Below are positions 46,549-57,547 of a stretch of DNA of 64,000 bases, piece by piece. This DNA comes from Caenorhabditis remanei (lineage: Eukaryota > Nematoda > Chromadorea > Rhabditida > Rhabditidae): positions 12,009,717-12,073,716 of the forward strand of contig NC_071330.1 of NCBI RefSeq assembly GCF_010183535.1, written 5' to 3'. Below the pieces are notes generated by a model. That model was not told the DNA's origin, ran no database searches, and saw nothing but the letters and a program-made list of their open reading frames with translations. Numbering within the stretch: position 1 is the first letter of the stretch; each line of letters opens with the position of its first letter. The translations under genes and the position numbers were made by a program.

Positions 46549-47786
46549 CTATCCTTCTCTTTCCTTTTCCAGTTTTTCTACCATGTCGCTATGTGTTTTA
46601 CAAAAAATTTCCTTTTCAGTTATAGTCAATTTCTCCATTTCCTCAGAAAAAGTCATGCTATCAATTATTGTTTCGAATCGAATGCAGTCCGAATGAAAAC
46701 GAGCTTTCGTTTCTTCGGGAAACGATTGTGAGTTTGTCTGAAAATATGAATTCACGAGAAAGTTAACATGGAAAGTTAGTTACCAGTTGAAATTCCAGTT
46801 GGAATAGAATTTCCAGGACCCACGCATGGCAAGTTATGGCTGGAATCTTGTCTTCGTGCTCCTGGAATATTCAAACTCAACGTTTCCCTAAAAGTTATTT
46901 ACATGAAATGTACTTAGACTGCCCCCCCCCTAAAGTACCGATTTTTTTTGCTCATTCGATGAGTTTTGCAAAGAATATATGAACCACAAAGGGTTTTCCT
47001 GTGACGTGTCCTGGTTTTTGAAAAATTGAGATTTTTCGAAAAAAAATTTCTTTTTTTTTAAATCTTCTTTTTTCACTGTTTAAATGTGATATTGAAAAAA
47101 AGGATAATGCTGCATAAAAATTCATGTTTAACTAAATTTCTGAGCTTATGTCTTCCCCCATCAGCTTAAAAAGTTTGCACTATTCATGAATCCAACTTTA
47201 CCTCTCTATTAAAATAACGACTTCTGCAGACGTTCTGACACGAAAACATAAGATAAGCCAACAATATCAAAATGTTCCTTAAGCTTTTCGACTTGTCGAA
47301 TTCCTGAACAAAAACTTTTAGCTTATAAAAATAAAGACAAGTTGTGCTCACTTTTTCCGTCAGAATGCTTTTCAACTGGCTGAATTGTTGCTTCATTTCA
47401 ATCAATGCACGTTTAACATGGTTTTCATAAATCTTTCCTCTTAGAATTTCCCAACAGGAATCGAATCGAGAAGAGAAGTCTTCTTCAGATAAGATGTCTT
47501 CAGCCGTCGTTTTTTGATAACGAATTATTTTGAATTCAACTTCCAAATATCGAATCAATATTTCACCGATTTCTTCATTTTGATTTGTACTCAGTGACTC
47601 CATTTCTGTTCGAAACCTGTCTTTCCCACATTTGATCACATCTTCAATATACTTTCCTTGAACCTTTTGGTACACAAAAAATCGATGGCCATTGAGGTCC
47701 TTTGGTCTGAAATAGAACAAAAGTCAATGTCTACCCAGAGTGTTCGTGGAAACTTACTTGGTGATCAGTGGCAGCCTTGGGTAGTT
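46549..47786 (-). CDS. Family B protein, minus copy 1 (5' end unclear)
   Basis: Exons on minus: 47786-47758, 47706-47352, 47303-47202, 46861-46784, 46737-46549. In order they code for NYPRLPLITK, the PKDLNGHRFFVYQKVQGKY block, a central hydrophobic stretch (LRNILILLAYLMFSC, possible membrane helix), EHEDKIPAITCHAWVLEIL, and TNSQSFPEETKARFHS with a short acidic/Lys tail. It is the closest relative of 54648-55734. Unlike its sisters, no ATG is seen in the first exon (AAGGCTGCC replaces ATGGATGCC) and I found no upstream two-codon exon, so it may be a pseudogene or start further upstream. Exon 4 is 9 bp longer than in its sister. Confidence 0.5.
46907..47060. repeat. Diverged fragment of the zig-8 intron palindrome
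   Basis: Shares CTAAAGT, GCTCATTCGATGAGTTTT, TTTTCCTGTGACGTG and AAAAATTGAGATTTTTCGAA with one arm of 34311-36007. Only one arm is present. It lies in an intron of a family B gene. Confidence 0.7.
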
Positions 47787-47995
47787 CTGAAAACGTTTTG
47801 TTTGAATAAAGGAATTTCTTGATTATTTCATATTTTACTAATTCTCCAGTCTCCAATCATTGGATTTTCGAACCAGGCAATCGCCTGCCGCTCTTTGACA
47901 ACCGTATCTTTTCGTCTTTTTAATAATTGCATTAAGAATGAAACCTTCTCTTCACCGTTTCTCTGACTATTCTCGCAGCCTCTAAAAACTGGAAG

Positions 47996-49233
47996 TCACA
48001 ATTTGGCTGACTGAAGTTGGCTGCAAACAATTATCAAATAGTTTACCTCATAATTTACCAAACGATTGACTTCCTTTTCAGTTATTTCTTGCAAGCCTAA
48101 GATATATGTCTTCTTACTCTCTTCGAATTCCTTATTCAGTTTTTCAAATCTTTCAATACGTTTAGAAAAAGGATCCTTCTCATCTTCATCAGTTAACTCC
48201 GATACCCAATCACTGTATGGAATACTATCAATTATAGTTTCAAATTGAATGCAATCCGAATGAAAACGAGTTTTCGTTTCTTCGGGAAACGATTGTGAGT
48301 TTGTCTGAAAATATGAATGGGCGAGAAAGTTAACAGGGAAAGTTAGTTACCTCCAGTTCGAATAGAAATTCCAGGACCCACTCTTGACAGGCAATTGTCC
48401 AAATCTCCTTTTCATACTTTGGAATACGAGGTATTAATATTATTATATAATTCAAAAAAATCAAAGCATGGTGATTAGTGAGATCCCTCTTTTGTTAAAA
48501 TAATTCAGTTTTACCTTTACCGTCCAACACATTTTATCCGTGATGTAGAGACACAAGAACATAAGATAAGCCAACAATATCAAAATGTTCCTTAAGTTTT
48601 TCGACTTGTCGAATTCCTGAGAAAAACTTTTAACAGATAAAAATAAAGACAAGTTATGCTCACTTTTCCTGTCAGAATCTTTTTCAACTGGCTGAATTGC
48701 TGCTTCATTTCAATCAAGGCACGTTGGAAGATTCTAGCGAGATATTCATTGGCTAGTGCTTCTCCAGAATCGTAACGTCCTCGTGAAGAAAAGAAGGGTT
48801 TTTTGGATAAGATATCTTCAGCCGCCGTTTTTTGAGAAACAATTATTCTACATTCAACTTCCAAACAATGAAGTAAGATTTCTCCGAATTTTTCATTTTT
48901 GTATTCACTCAGTGACTCAATTTCTGTTCGAAATCTGTCTTTCCCACATTTGATCACATCTTCAATATACTTTCCTTGAACCTTTTGGTACAAAAACAAC
49001 CGATAGCCATAGAGGTCCTCTGGTCTGAAATAGAACAAAAGTCAATGTCTACCCAGAGTGTTCGTGGACACTCACTTCGTAATCTTTGGTACCCATTGCG
49101 TTTCCTAAAAACGTTTCGTTTAAATAATGGAATTCAGAATGCGGCGATTCAAAATTAAATAAACAACTCTCCGGAATTCTGGAGGTCCAAACGGCAATAA
49201 ACAATATTAGGAAAGAAAACAACATACCGACAT
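47996..49233 (-). CDS. Family B protein, minus copy 2
   Basis: Exons on minus: 49233-49228 (just ATG TCG), 49104-49076, 49024-48664, 48616-48515, 48416-48351, 48304-47996 (about 290 aa). It begins MSETQWVPKITKPEDL, then YGYRLFLYQKVQGKYIED, a Lys/Glu-rich helical region, a hydrophobic stretch (NILILLAYLMFLCLYI), QEWVLEFLFELE and TNSQSFPEETKTRFHS, ending in an acidic coiled tail. No known domain. Exon 5 needs a CCAAAG acceptor where the sister has TTCCAG. Just 3' (about 47925-47985) a further frame, QPNCDFQFLEAARIVRETVK, is shared with other copies, so an alternative last exon is possible. It is the first gene of the minus-strand unit and mirrors 52863-54385. Confidence 0.6.
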
Positions 49234-49322
49234 ATTGGACAGCTTCAGTAATAACGAAGACTTTGAGAAATACTTCCGTTTTGAATGAGAGAAGAGAAGG
49301 ACACTTTTAAGAGTTAGCAAGA

Positions 49323-49795
49323 GTGAGCAATTTTATTCTGTCTCATTCTCCTTTTCCTCTGGTTCTATCTCTCGATTCAGAAGATTTATTGACATCTATC
49401 CCGCGGGAGTGTAAACAACCACGGGCAGGAGACATTTTTCCCCTTTACACTCATGATATTTCACTATGGAGGACAGTGACCTTGAGTCGCTCTCTTTCCT
49501 ATACTGGGAAGTAAATTGATTGCAATCATCAAGAATGTACCTAAACCGACTGGAAGACATATGCCACCAAGGTAGATGTGACAATAATGTACGTCCAAAT
49601 GTTGCGTCCAAAGTTGATTCAAAAAGCAAAAACGACAAATCTGCGCCGGCCAAAGTTGATCTGTAGATTTGCAGCTTTTGCAGTTGAAAAAATTAGGATG
49701 AGCAATAACGCCATTCAAGACGAGTTGCTTTAATCGCATGACATAAAAAAAGATGTTTATGAACGTAAATTGAGTTTTGTGAAACAAAAAACAAA
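49323..49795. other. Unassigned stretch upstream of the minus cluster
   Basis: Open frames of 85-107 codons on minus (one with CKSCKSTDQLWPAQICRFC, a Cys-pair pattern) overlap in different frames and show no clear splice sites. I cannot assign a product; this may be a decayed gene. The adjoining 49795-49910 is repeated in inverted form at about 51990-52095. Confidence 0.3.
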
Positions 49796-50039
49796 TTCAG
49801 AGTATGTATAACGTTGCACCATCAAACAAGCTCAGAAACTTAAATTTTTCGAAATAGTACATGAAATACAAAGAGAAATCAATTGTATCAATGTATAATC
49901 ATTCGAACAATAAATCACATACAACCAATTACTAGAAATTATAGATCTGTTCTAAAATTCTACTCAAATCTTGAAACTCGAGGACCAACGCTTATAAGTT
50001 GCTGTTTTTCAAGCTATGTCAGTTGTTCAATTTATCAAT

Positions 50040-51070
50040 GATGACCGGTAATGTCCCAAAAAAGTGGACCAAATCAATAGTAACCCTTCTTAAAAAATAG
50101 AGTCACCAACTTTAGTATCTCAATACCGTCCCATAAGCATTATTTCAGTACTTTGCCGAATCTATGAAATGCCTTCTAAAAAGAATTACCGAGCACTTAA
50201 GCTCTATTAACTTCTTCAGTAATAGCCAACATGGTTTCCGTCTAGGACGGTCTAGATATTTTGCTAAAAAGACTGATAGCCATCCAGCTCAATCCCCACT
50301 TACTCAGGTGGATTAATTCTTACCTAACAAACATAACCTTCCGAGTAAAAATTCAATAAAAAGTATTAGCTGTGGGGTACCTCAAGGGGCGGTCTTATCC
50401 TTCGCCGATGACCTAAACATTTTCACTTCATTGTAAATCCCAAATCGATAAGACCCAAAATCTCCAAAAAGCGATCGACTCCATCACCGAATGGTCCGAT
50501 GTGTGCGTTGAGCCTTGAAAAAAATCCGACCAAAGTAGAATATCGGCTCTAAAACGAGCGAATTTCGCGATTTACTCTATATTTAAATTATTCTGTAGCT
50601 CCAACGTCAGGCTACTCTTACTGCTTTTTAAAACTGTTGCTAGATCATTCTTAGAATACGCGACAGTCGTTTCCAACCCAACGAATATGAAAACAGTCAA
50701 ATCCATAGAGGCTGTGCAAAATACATTCACTAGAAGAGTAATGTTTAGAGTGGCTGGTAGACGGATTCTTCACACCGACTCAGAATACAGGAGTGCTGCT
50801 GACCGCGTTATAGACTACAGCCTACAAACTCCAAAAGATCGGCGGGAACACTTTGACGTAAAATTTTTCCATAAACTTTTACTAGCTAAAATTGCAATTG
50901 ATTACAACAATTACTTTAGTTACTTTCCCACAAAAACCCGGCGTGGCTACTCCTACCGATGGAAGAAATCAAAGACTAAAATAAGCAGACAATTTTTTAC
51001 AAACAGAGTGCTGAATAAAATAGTAAATCAAAGCTCTAGAAGAGACACGGATCCTGACATTTCTTAACTT
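50040..51070 (+). mobile_element. Broken non-LTR retrotransposon (LINE) reverse-transcriptase remnant
   Basis: Frames at 50060-50250 read like the conserved start of a LINE reverse transcriptase (PKKWTKSIVTLLKK, then SQHGFRLG). A GVPQGAVL motif lies near 50375, directly joined to FADDLNIF near 50403, so the DNA between these motifs is lost. The open frame 50687-51067 (about 126 aa, VKSIEAVQNTFTRRV) matches the C-terminal part of such polymerases. Several stops and frameshifts interrupt it. It fits the Jockey/CR1-like group and is dead as an element. It lies in the centre of the inverted duplication. Confidence 0.7.
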
Positions 51071-51189
51071 GACTTCCCCACAGGGGTGCGAGACGTAAGG
51101 TCCACAACGAAAAGTTTTGAATACACCGGCCGAGTCGCGATGCGTGTGCGTCGCGTTTTTCATTGAAAGATACGACAAACACAAGCTTG

Positions 51190-51985
51190 CTGAGGAATTG
51201 AGAAGCTACGGTAATGGTCATAATTCTTACAACTTTGGACGTTTTCAGTTGAAAATTTCCAACTTTGAGGAGGACCCCATCAATTAAATTTTTTATGGAT
51301 CATAGAGAACAAAAGTAGACCTTCCTTTTTGCAGATAACAACTTTTTTGCAGACAGTCACTAGAGAGTTATGGCCATTTTAAGGGGACAGCTTAAAAATC
51401 ACACAATTTTCCACTGAAAATGGCCGATTTGAGAGAGAAATTACTTTGTCGCATACATTCTCAAAAATAACTGAAAATCTTTGTTTTTCAGAAGCCGAAG
51501 CCCAAACCGCCAACTCATCTCGACACATTCTACCTGTATTCCTTGCTATCATATGTAGCTACAGTAATCCTCACTGCCTATTTTTTATTGTTGTTTTGTC
51601 CCTGTTCCAATTATTTTTCAAAAAACAATCGATTCTAATTTCTCATCTCCCATTTCTCTTCTCTCCTTCCTCTTTGATGATTTACGGGTTTTCGGTTTAA
51701 TTTTTGCAATTTATTATTATTGAATTTATTGAATAAAATATTGGTTTTTTGAAACGAGATATCTAATTTTTCGAATCCGTCGGCCCCGAAATCTAGTGGA
51801 GCCCCTATTGAGCCAGAAGTGATACTAAATAACGATAATTTTCTGTTGAGAACTAGTTCTAGAACGGATAGTTTCGACTCGGACGGCTCTGGCTAGGCCA
51901 GCACCCTATACCCATAAAAACATGACTCTTTTCTACTACTCTTTTTTGTAAACACAAATATCTATTTACCCCTCTTATGTATAAC
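51190..51985 (+). pseudogene. Duplicated 3' end of zig-8 (damaged last exon)
   Basis: 51491 onward repeats the last zig-8 exon with its TTTTTCAG acceptor (EAEAQTANSSRHILP is unchanged), but a net 4-bp insertion in the membrane-anchor segment shifts the frame (CCTTGCTATCATATGTAGC). Matching flanks extend upstream through the preceding intron sequence and downstream through GAACGGATAGTTT...GGCTCTGGCTAGGCC, paralleling about 43560-44400. No other zig-8 exon is present, so this is a fragment in direct orientation. Confidence 0.8.
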
Positions 51986-52225
51986 TTCTCGATCATACAT
52001 ACAATTGATTTTTCTTTGTATTTCATATTCTCTCCGAAATTTAAGGAGTTTCTGAGCTTGTTTGATGGTGGAACGTTACATTCTGAATCTGCTCTCTGTC
52101 CGGCAAAACTCAACTTTTTTGAAATATTGTGCACTAAACTTTTGCTACTTTTTTTTTGCTACAGGCTCCTCTATTATTAGACTATTGGAGGTTTTACAGT
52201 ATCTATCAGTATAACAATAATTTCA

Positions 52226-52774
52226 TCAAGAATTAAATCTTCCCTTCACCGTTTCTCTAAATGTTCTCCACGTCCCCAAAAACTGGAAGCCGCAAAATGG
52301 CTGACTGAAATTACAAAAAGTTGTATACAACTTTATATATAACTTCCTGACTTTTCTTTGACTCATCTTCTTACGTTTCCTAGCAATTCGAAGCTCCTCT
52401 TGCACCATCTCCCATTTTTTCTTCTGTTATCTAATACGACGGTTGATCTCCTCCCTTTCTTTCCTAACAGCTCTTCTATCAGCTCTTTTGTCGGATTCAC
52501 ATGGTTCTGCTAACTCTTCTGTCAAGATAGCTGTCACCTCACGGATCCACCCACTTTCTTTTAAATTTAGTACGAAATCCTTCAAATCCATGTTGACGAT
52601 TCCTATTCTCTTTTTAACTTGATTTCCTCTTGCCAACCAATCATTGATGAAAAAAATTTGGGAAGATGTCCATAAACGCGTCCATAAACACAATTCATGT
52701 GATAACAGCAACACGTCTTTTAATTGCGTTTTCGAATTGGTTACGTATGTTTCGTAAATTTTATATTTGTTCAC
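52226..52774 (-). pseudogene. Decayed family B-like gene fragment
   Basis: One frame on minus from 52774 to 52226 is interrupted by a single TAA at 52427-52429. It codes for KTQLKDVLLLSHELCLW, a Lys/Arg/Glu-rich helical part, and at the end QPFCGFQFLGTWRTFRETVK, which resembles the QPNCDFQFL...RETVKRR frame beside the minus copy 2 gene. An intron over the stop cannot be excluded. Confidence 0.45.
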
Positions 52775-52862
52775 TCCTAAAAATTTTTCATTCTCTCCTC
52801 TTTTTCAAAACGACAAAAGAAAGTGTTTGTCTGAGTCTCCATTATTACTGAAACCGGTTATA

Positions 52863-54385
52863 ATGTCTGTAAGTGTTCTTCCTTTAAACAATTGCTTCTT
52901 CGTACCATCGGAGAGTTGCGGGGTGCCTATTCAGTTTTGAATAGGATCATATTGAATTCCTTTATTTAAACAAAACGTTTTCAGGGAACGTCATGGATGC
53001 CACTGATTACCAAGTAAGTTTCCACGAACACTCTGGGTAGACATTGACTTTTGTGGTGTTTCAGACCAGAGGACCTCAATGGCTATCGATTGTTTGTATA
53101 CCAAAGGGTTCAAGGAAAGTATATTGAAGATGTGATCAAATGTGGGAAAGAGAGATTTCGAACAGAAATGCAATCGTCGAATAAAAACAAGAAGGAAAAA
53201 TTCGGTGAAATCTTACTACGTTATTTGGAAGTTGAATCAAGAATAATTGATTCTCAAAAAACGGCGGCTGAAGACATCTTATCCCAAAAACCCATATTTT
53301 CTTCACGAGAACGTTACAATTCTGGAGAAGCACGAAGAGCTGATCATGAAGATCTCCTTAGAAACTTCCAACGTGCCTTGATTGAAATGAAGCAACAATA
53401 CAGTCAGTTGAAAAACATTCTGACAGAAAAAGTGAGCACTGCTTGTCTTTATTTTATCTGCTAAAAGTTTTTTCAGGAATTTGACATGTCGAAAAGCTTG
53501 AGGAACATTTTGATACTGTTGGCTTATCATATGTTCTTATGCCGTTACATCCAAAACAGAATTTGTTGGACTTTAAAGGTAAAACATAATTATTTGAACT
53601 GATAAAAATTTATCAAAGGACATGTTTGAGTTTCCTTGCTAAAATCCGATTGTGGGGACTAACAGAAGTACAAAAGAGGGAACTTACTGTTCACCCTACT
53701 TTAATTTTTTAACTACTAATACTTTCCCTTGTATTCCAGGAGTACAAAAATGAGATTTTGACAATTGTATGTCCCGAGTGGGTCCTGGAACTTCTAGTTG
53801 AACTTGAGGTGACTAACTTTCAATGTTAACTTTCTCGTGCACTCATATTTTCAGACAAACTCACAATCGTTTTCTGAAGAAACGAAAGCTCGTTTTCATT
53901 CGGACTGTATTCAATTCGAAACAATAATTGATAGTATTCCATACAATGACATGTTATCGGAATTCGAAGATCATCCCGATTCTGAGAAAGTTGAGGAAGG
54001 AGCAAGTGTTTCAGAGGAAATCGAGAAAGCAACTATAACTGAAATCGTGTCTGAAAAAGTGGAGAAACCGACAGTTTCTGAGAGAGTGCAGAAAGGATAC
54101 GTTTCTGAGAAAGTTGAGGAAGGAGACTCTTCTGAGGGACTGGAAGAAGCAACTGTCTCAGAGGAAATGGAGAGAGCAACTATAACTGAGATTCTTTCTG
54201 AGAAGGATCCTTCATCTAAACCTAGTGAAAAGGAAGAAAAACAGAAAAAGGAAAGAGAAGAAGTTATGAAGAGAATGATGTTAAGCATGCAACAAATATC
54301 TGAGGCCAATCAATTGAGAGACAGTGAGGTGAATTATTTGATAAACATTTCTGCAATGTCAGTCAACCATGGCTTCCAGTTATAG
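52863..54385 (+). CDS. Family B protein, plus copy 1
   Basis: Exons: 52863-52868 (ATG TCT), 52985-53013, 53065-53431, 53477-53578, 53740-53808, 53855-54385 (about 367 aa). Start MSGTSWMPLITKPEDLNG. Blocks: RLFVYQRVQGKYIEDVIKCG; a Lys/Glu/Arg-rich helical region; a hydrophobic stretch (ILILLAYHMFLCRYI); PEWVLELLVELE; TNSQSFSEETKARFHSDC; then an acidic tail of imperfect SEKVEE / VSEEIEKATITEI repeats and a predicted coiled coil. The family is unrecognised. A donor at 54328 could instead join a further exon (GVARTVRKTVK frame near 54400-54470). It begins the plus-strand B-B-A unit; about 260 bp separate it from the next gene. Confidence 0.65.
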
Positions 54386-54647
54386 TAAACACATTAGGAG
54401 TAGCGAGAACAGTTAGAAAAACAGTGAAAGGATTGCCTCATTCCAATAGATCAGAAGTCTTCTCTTAACGATTCCCGTTATTTCTTTTTTTCATAATTCT
54501 CAAAATTACGTCTTCTGATACAGAAACACTGATAAAACATGTGGGAATCGACGGCGGAAAAAGGGACAGAGACGGTCGTGAACCGACTGGTGTAAAGTAA
54601 TCAAAAAATTCCTTAATTTAAAAAACCGTTTTTAGGAAACACCATGG

Positions 54648-55734
54648 ATGCCACTGATTACGAAGTGAGTGTCCACGAACACTCTGGGTACACATTGACT
54701 TTTGTGGTGTTTCAGACCAAAGGACCTCAATGGCTATCGATTGTTTGTATACCAAAAGGTTCAAGGAAAGTATATTGAAGATGTGATCAAATGTGGGAAA
54801 GAAAGATTTCGAACAGAAATGCAATCGTCGAATAAAAACAAGAAGGAAAAATTCGGTGAAATCTTACTACGTTATTTGGAAGTTGAATCAAGAGTAATTG
54901 GCTATCAAAAAACGACAACTGAAGACATCCTATCCAAGAAACCCTTCTTTTCTTCACGAGAACGTTACAACTCTGGAGAAGAACGTAGAGCAGATCATAG
55001 AAATCTCATTAGAAATTTCCAACATGCCTTGATTGAAATGAAGCAACAATACAGCCAGTTGAAAAACATTCTGACAGAAGAAGTGAGCATAACTTGTCTT
55101 TATTTTTATTTTTTAAAGTTTTTCTCAGGAATTCGACAAGTCGAAAAACTTGAGGAACATTTTAATATTGTTGGCTTATCTTATGTTTTCGTGTCAGAAC
55201 GTCTGCGAAAGTCGTTATTTTGATATGGAGGTAAGTTTGGATTCGTGAATGGTCAAAACTTTTAAACTGATGGGGCAGACGTAAGCTCGGAAAATCATAA
55301 GAATCCATAGTGAACATTCATTTTTATGCTGTCTTTTGTAAAAATAACATAATGTATTACCACGATTTTTACAACTGCTACACAAACGTTCGGCTCTGTT
55401 CGAGTCGCCGCTATAAAAATAGCTGGTCCAGATTTAAAGATCTAACCGGTTTCTGTTTGACTTCATGACATTGTAAAATAAACTGAATAACGTTTGAGAA
55501 AACTCTGAATTTGAATATTCCAGGAGCACGAAGACAAGATTCCAACCATAACTTGCCATGCGTGGGTCCTGGAATTTCTAATCGAACTGGAGGTAACTAA
55601 CTTTCAATGTTAACTTTCTCGTGAATTCATATTTTTAGACAAACTCGCAGTTGTCTCCAGAAGAAACGAAAGCTCGTTTTCATTCGGACTGCATTCAATT
55701 CGAAAAAATAATTGATAGTGTTGAAGACGACTGA
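54648..55734 (+). CDS. Family B protein, plus copy 2
   Basis: Exons: 54648-54664, 54716-55082, 55129-55230, 55524-55592, 55639-55734 (about 216 aa). The provisional start is MPLITKPKDLNG; a TTTTTAG acceptor precedes it by 11 bp. Same blocks as its sister, with RNILILLAYLMFSC and HAWVLEFLIELE, but a short C-terminus (IIDSVEDD). The first ATG after the acceptor (54644) overlaps and is out of frame with the long coding exon. It mirrors the minus copy 1 gene. About 200 bp separate it from the family A gene downstream, so an operon is possible. Confidence 0.6.
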
Positions 55735-55934
55735 ATTTAGATAAATTCATTTTAACTTATTCCTAACTCATTTATATATTTAAAATAATACCATGATATT
55801 TGTGTTTCAAATAAATGTGTAGGTCTCAGATTTGGTGTACTTATGTTTCTCATACTTGTTGAAAATACAACATTTATATTTCTTTTGCATGTTTTTCTTT
55901 TCGCATTCATCGTTTCTTTTCAGCTTATTCGAAC

Positions 55935-56962
55935 ATGTCAAACAATGAGGAAACTGATCTGTCAACTCTATTCGAAAGACTTAATGAAGCTGAGCCGGTT
56001 ATAGCTGATGCGAGACTAGTTTTGGAAGAGTTCGATGGTTCTGCGATTTTGAGCGAACAAGTGAGTTTTATTGGAGGATTTTGGATATGTGATTAAAAAG
56101 GGGTCTGTCGTTTTTGGTAAATGATTCTCGATTTCAGACTAAAAAATTTAAATCCGTCGTTGAAGAAGTTTTAGAACTTTCCCGACAGTTCAATCTCGAG
56201 GGAAATGAAGAAATTAGTATGGAAAAAAGGTTAGAATATTGCAGATTGTTTTGTTTCTCAAATCACATTTCAGACTGAAAATTGGTAACGAATTGATTGA
56301 GAAAATCCCGCTGATGATGGTACGAATCACGATTCACCGGGCTTCGCAATCTGAAAAGCTGGCCTTAACATTTAAAAACATGCTTGTATTTCTATTAAAA
56401 CTTGGCGATGCGGTTGCTGATATTTTGAAGGAGGTGAGTATTCATTCTTCCTCTTCTTCTTTTTTTGCAAAACAATTTCAATTTTCAGTTCAAAGTCGGA
56501 CAAAACAACGACACTAAAATACCCGTAAGTTTATTGATTAGAGTGCAAGTAAAGAATCAATGTAATTTTTAGAAGAAGTCTAGGGAATGGGCAAAAATAG
56601 CTGGGGAAATTCTTCCATACATTGTGGATGCCGCCCTTGCAACATCAAATCAGAAAAACCAATCTTTGGATCGTATCATTGTAAGAAATTTGACAAGTCC
56701 TTCCAGAACAACTCAAAACATTTTCAGAACTTTCTTACCCGGGTGAAACAACTCTATCCTCCGGAATGGTGGGATCAATATTTGGATACCGTCGGGGTTA
56801 GTTGTCTCGATTTCATGTCCCATTCGAAATCAAATATTTAAGGGTGGAATCATTGAAGATACGATAAAGTTCAAAACAAGAATCGAAGACTACCAGTTGA
56901 CTCTTGGTGAACTAACAGAAGAAATTGGAGAAATATTTGGCTATGTAGACAATCGAATGTAG
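55935..56962 (+). CDS. Family A protein (unrecognised, all-helical), plus copy
   Basis: Seven exons: 55935-56060, 56138-56229, 56274-56433, 56489-56524, 56573-56680, 56728-56796, 56843-56962 (about 236 aa). Starts MSNNEETDLSTLFERLNE and ends GYVDNRM. A TTTTCAG acceptor 11 bp upstream fits trans-splicing. No domain is recognised; mostly amphipathic helices with conserved QLYPPEWWDQYLDTVG. It differs from the minus copy by scattered substitutions, while exon sizes and splice phases are the same. It is the third gene of the plus-strand unit. Confidence 0.75.
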
Positions 56963-57547
56963 ACGACGATGGATCACGATACACTCTACTTTCAAATATT
57001 TCATTCATTCATTTTAAAATTATAAAATTGAAGCAATTGTTCTTGTTCTGCTCTGATTCTGAGAATTCTGAGAAAAAAATAAGCTGAACCTGATTGAATA
57101 CGAGTTTATTAATAGTACATTACACAAGGCGTCAATGAGTACTATATTTTATAAACTTGTGCACATCTCCTTATTTCTGACATCTTATCATAATTATTCT
57201 TAGAACGAAACTCTGAACAAAGTTGTTTTCATTTATACACATCACTTTTGTTTCTAAATACAATTAAAGTATTTTTTAAAGCTTCATCGTTTCATCAGTT
57301 AAACATTCTGTGTTACCTGTCTTGAACTTCTAAACAAATTATGAACTTGTTCTTTTCGTCTTAATAGTGACACATCTTCTCTCCAACAAACAATTATTCT
57401 TTTCTCGCTGATCGAAGAAGAGAGAAACAAACTGATAAGAACCTTATGATGACACACCTTTGTTTTTCTCTCTATTACTACTTCCCGACGGTTGTATCGC
57501 TGTCCTCATCAGAATCAATAATCACGTAGTTGTATTCTACTTTCGAA
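56963..57547. other. 3' flank and spacer after the plus-strand unit
   Basis: Contains the inverted copy of the 44.96-45.10 kb 3' flank (AATACGAGTTTATTAA and TCTGACATCTTATC), marking the outer edge of the inverted duplication near 57190. The rest is T/C-rich; no gene is seen. Confidence 0.55.
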
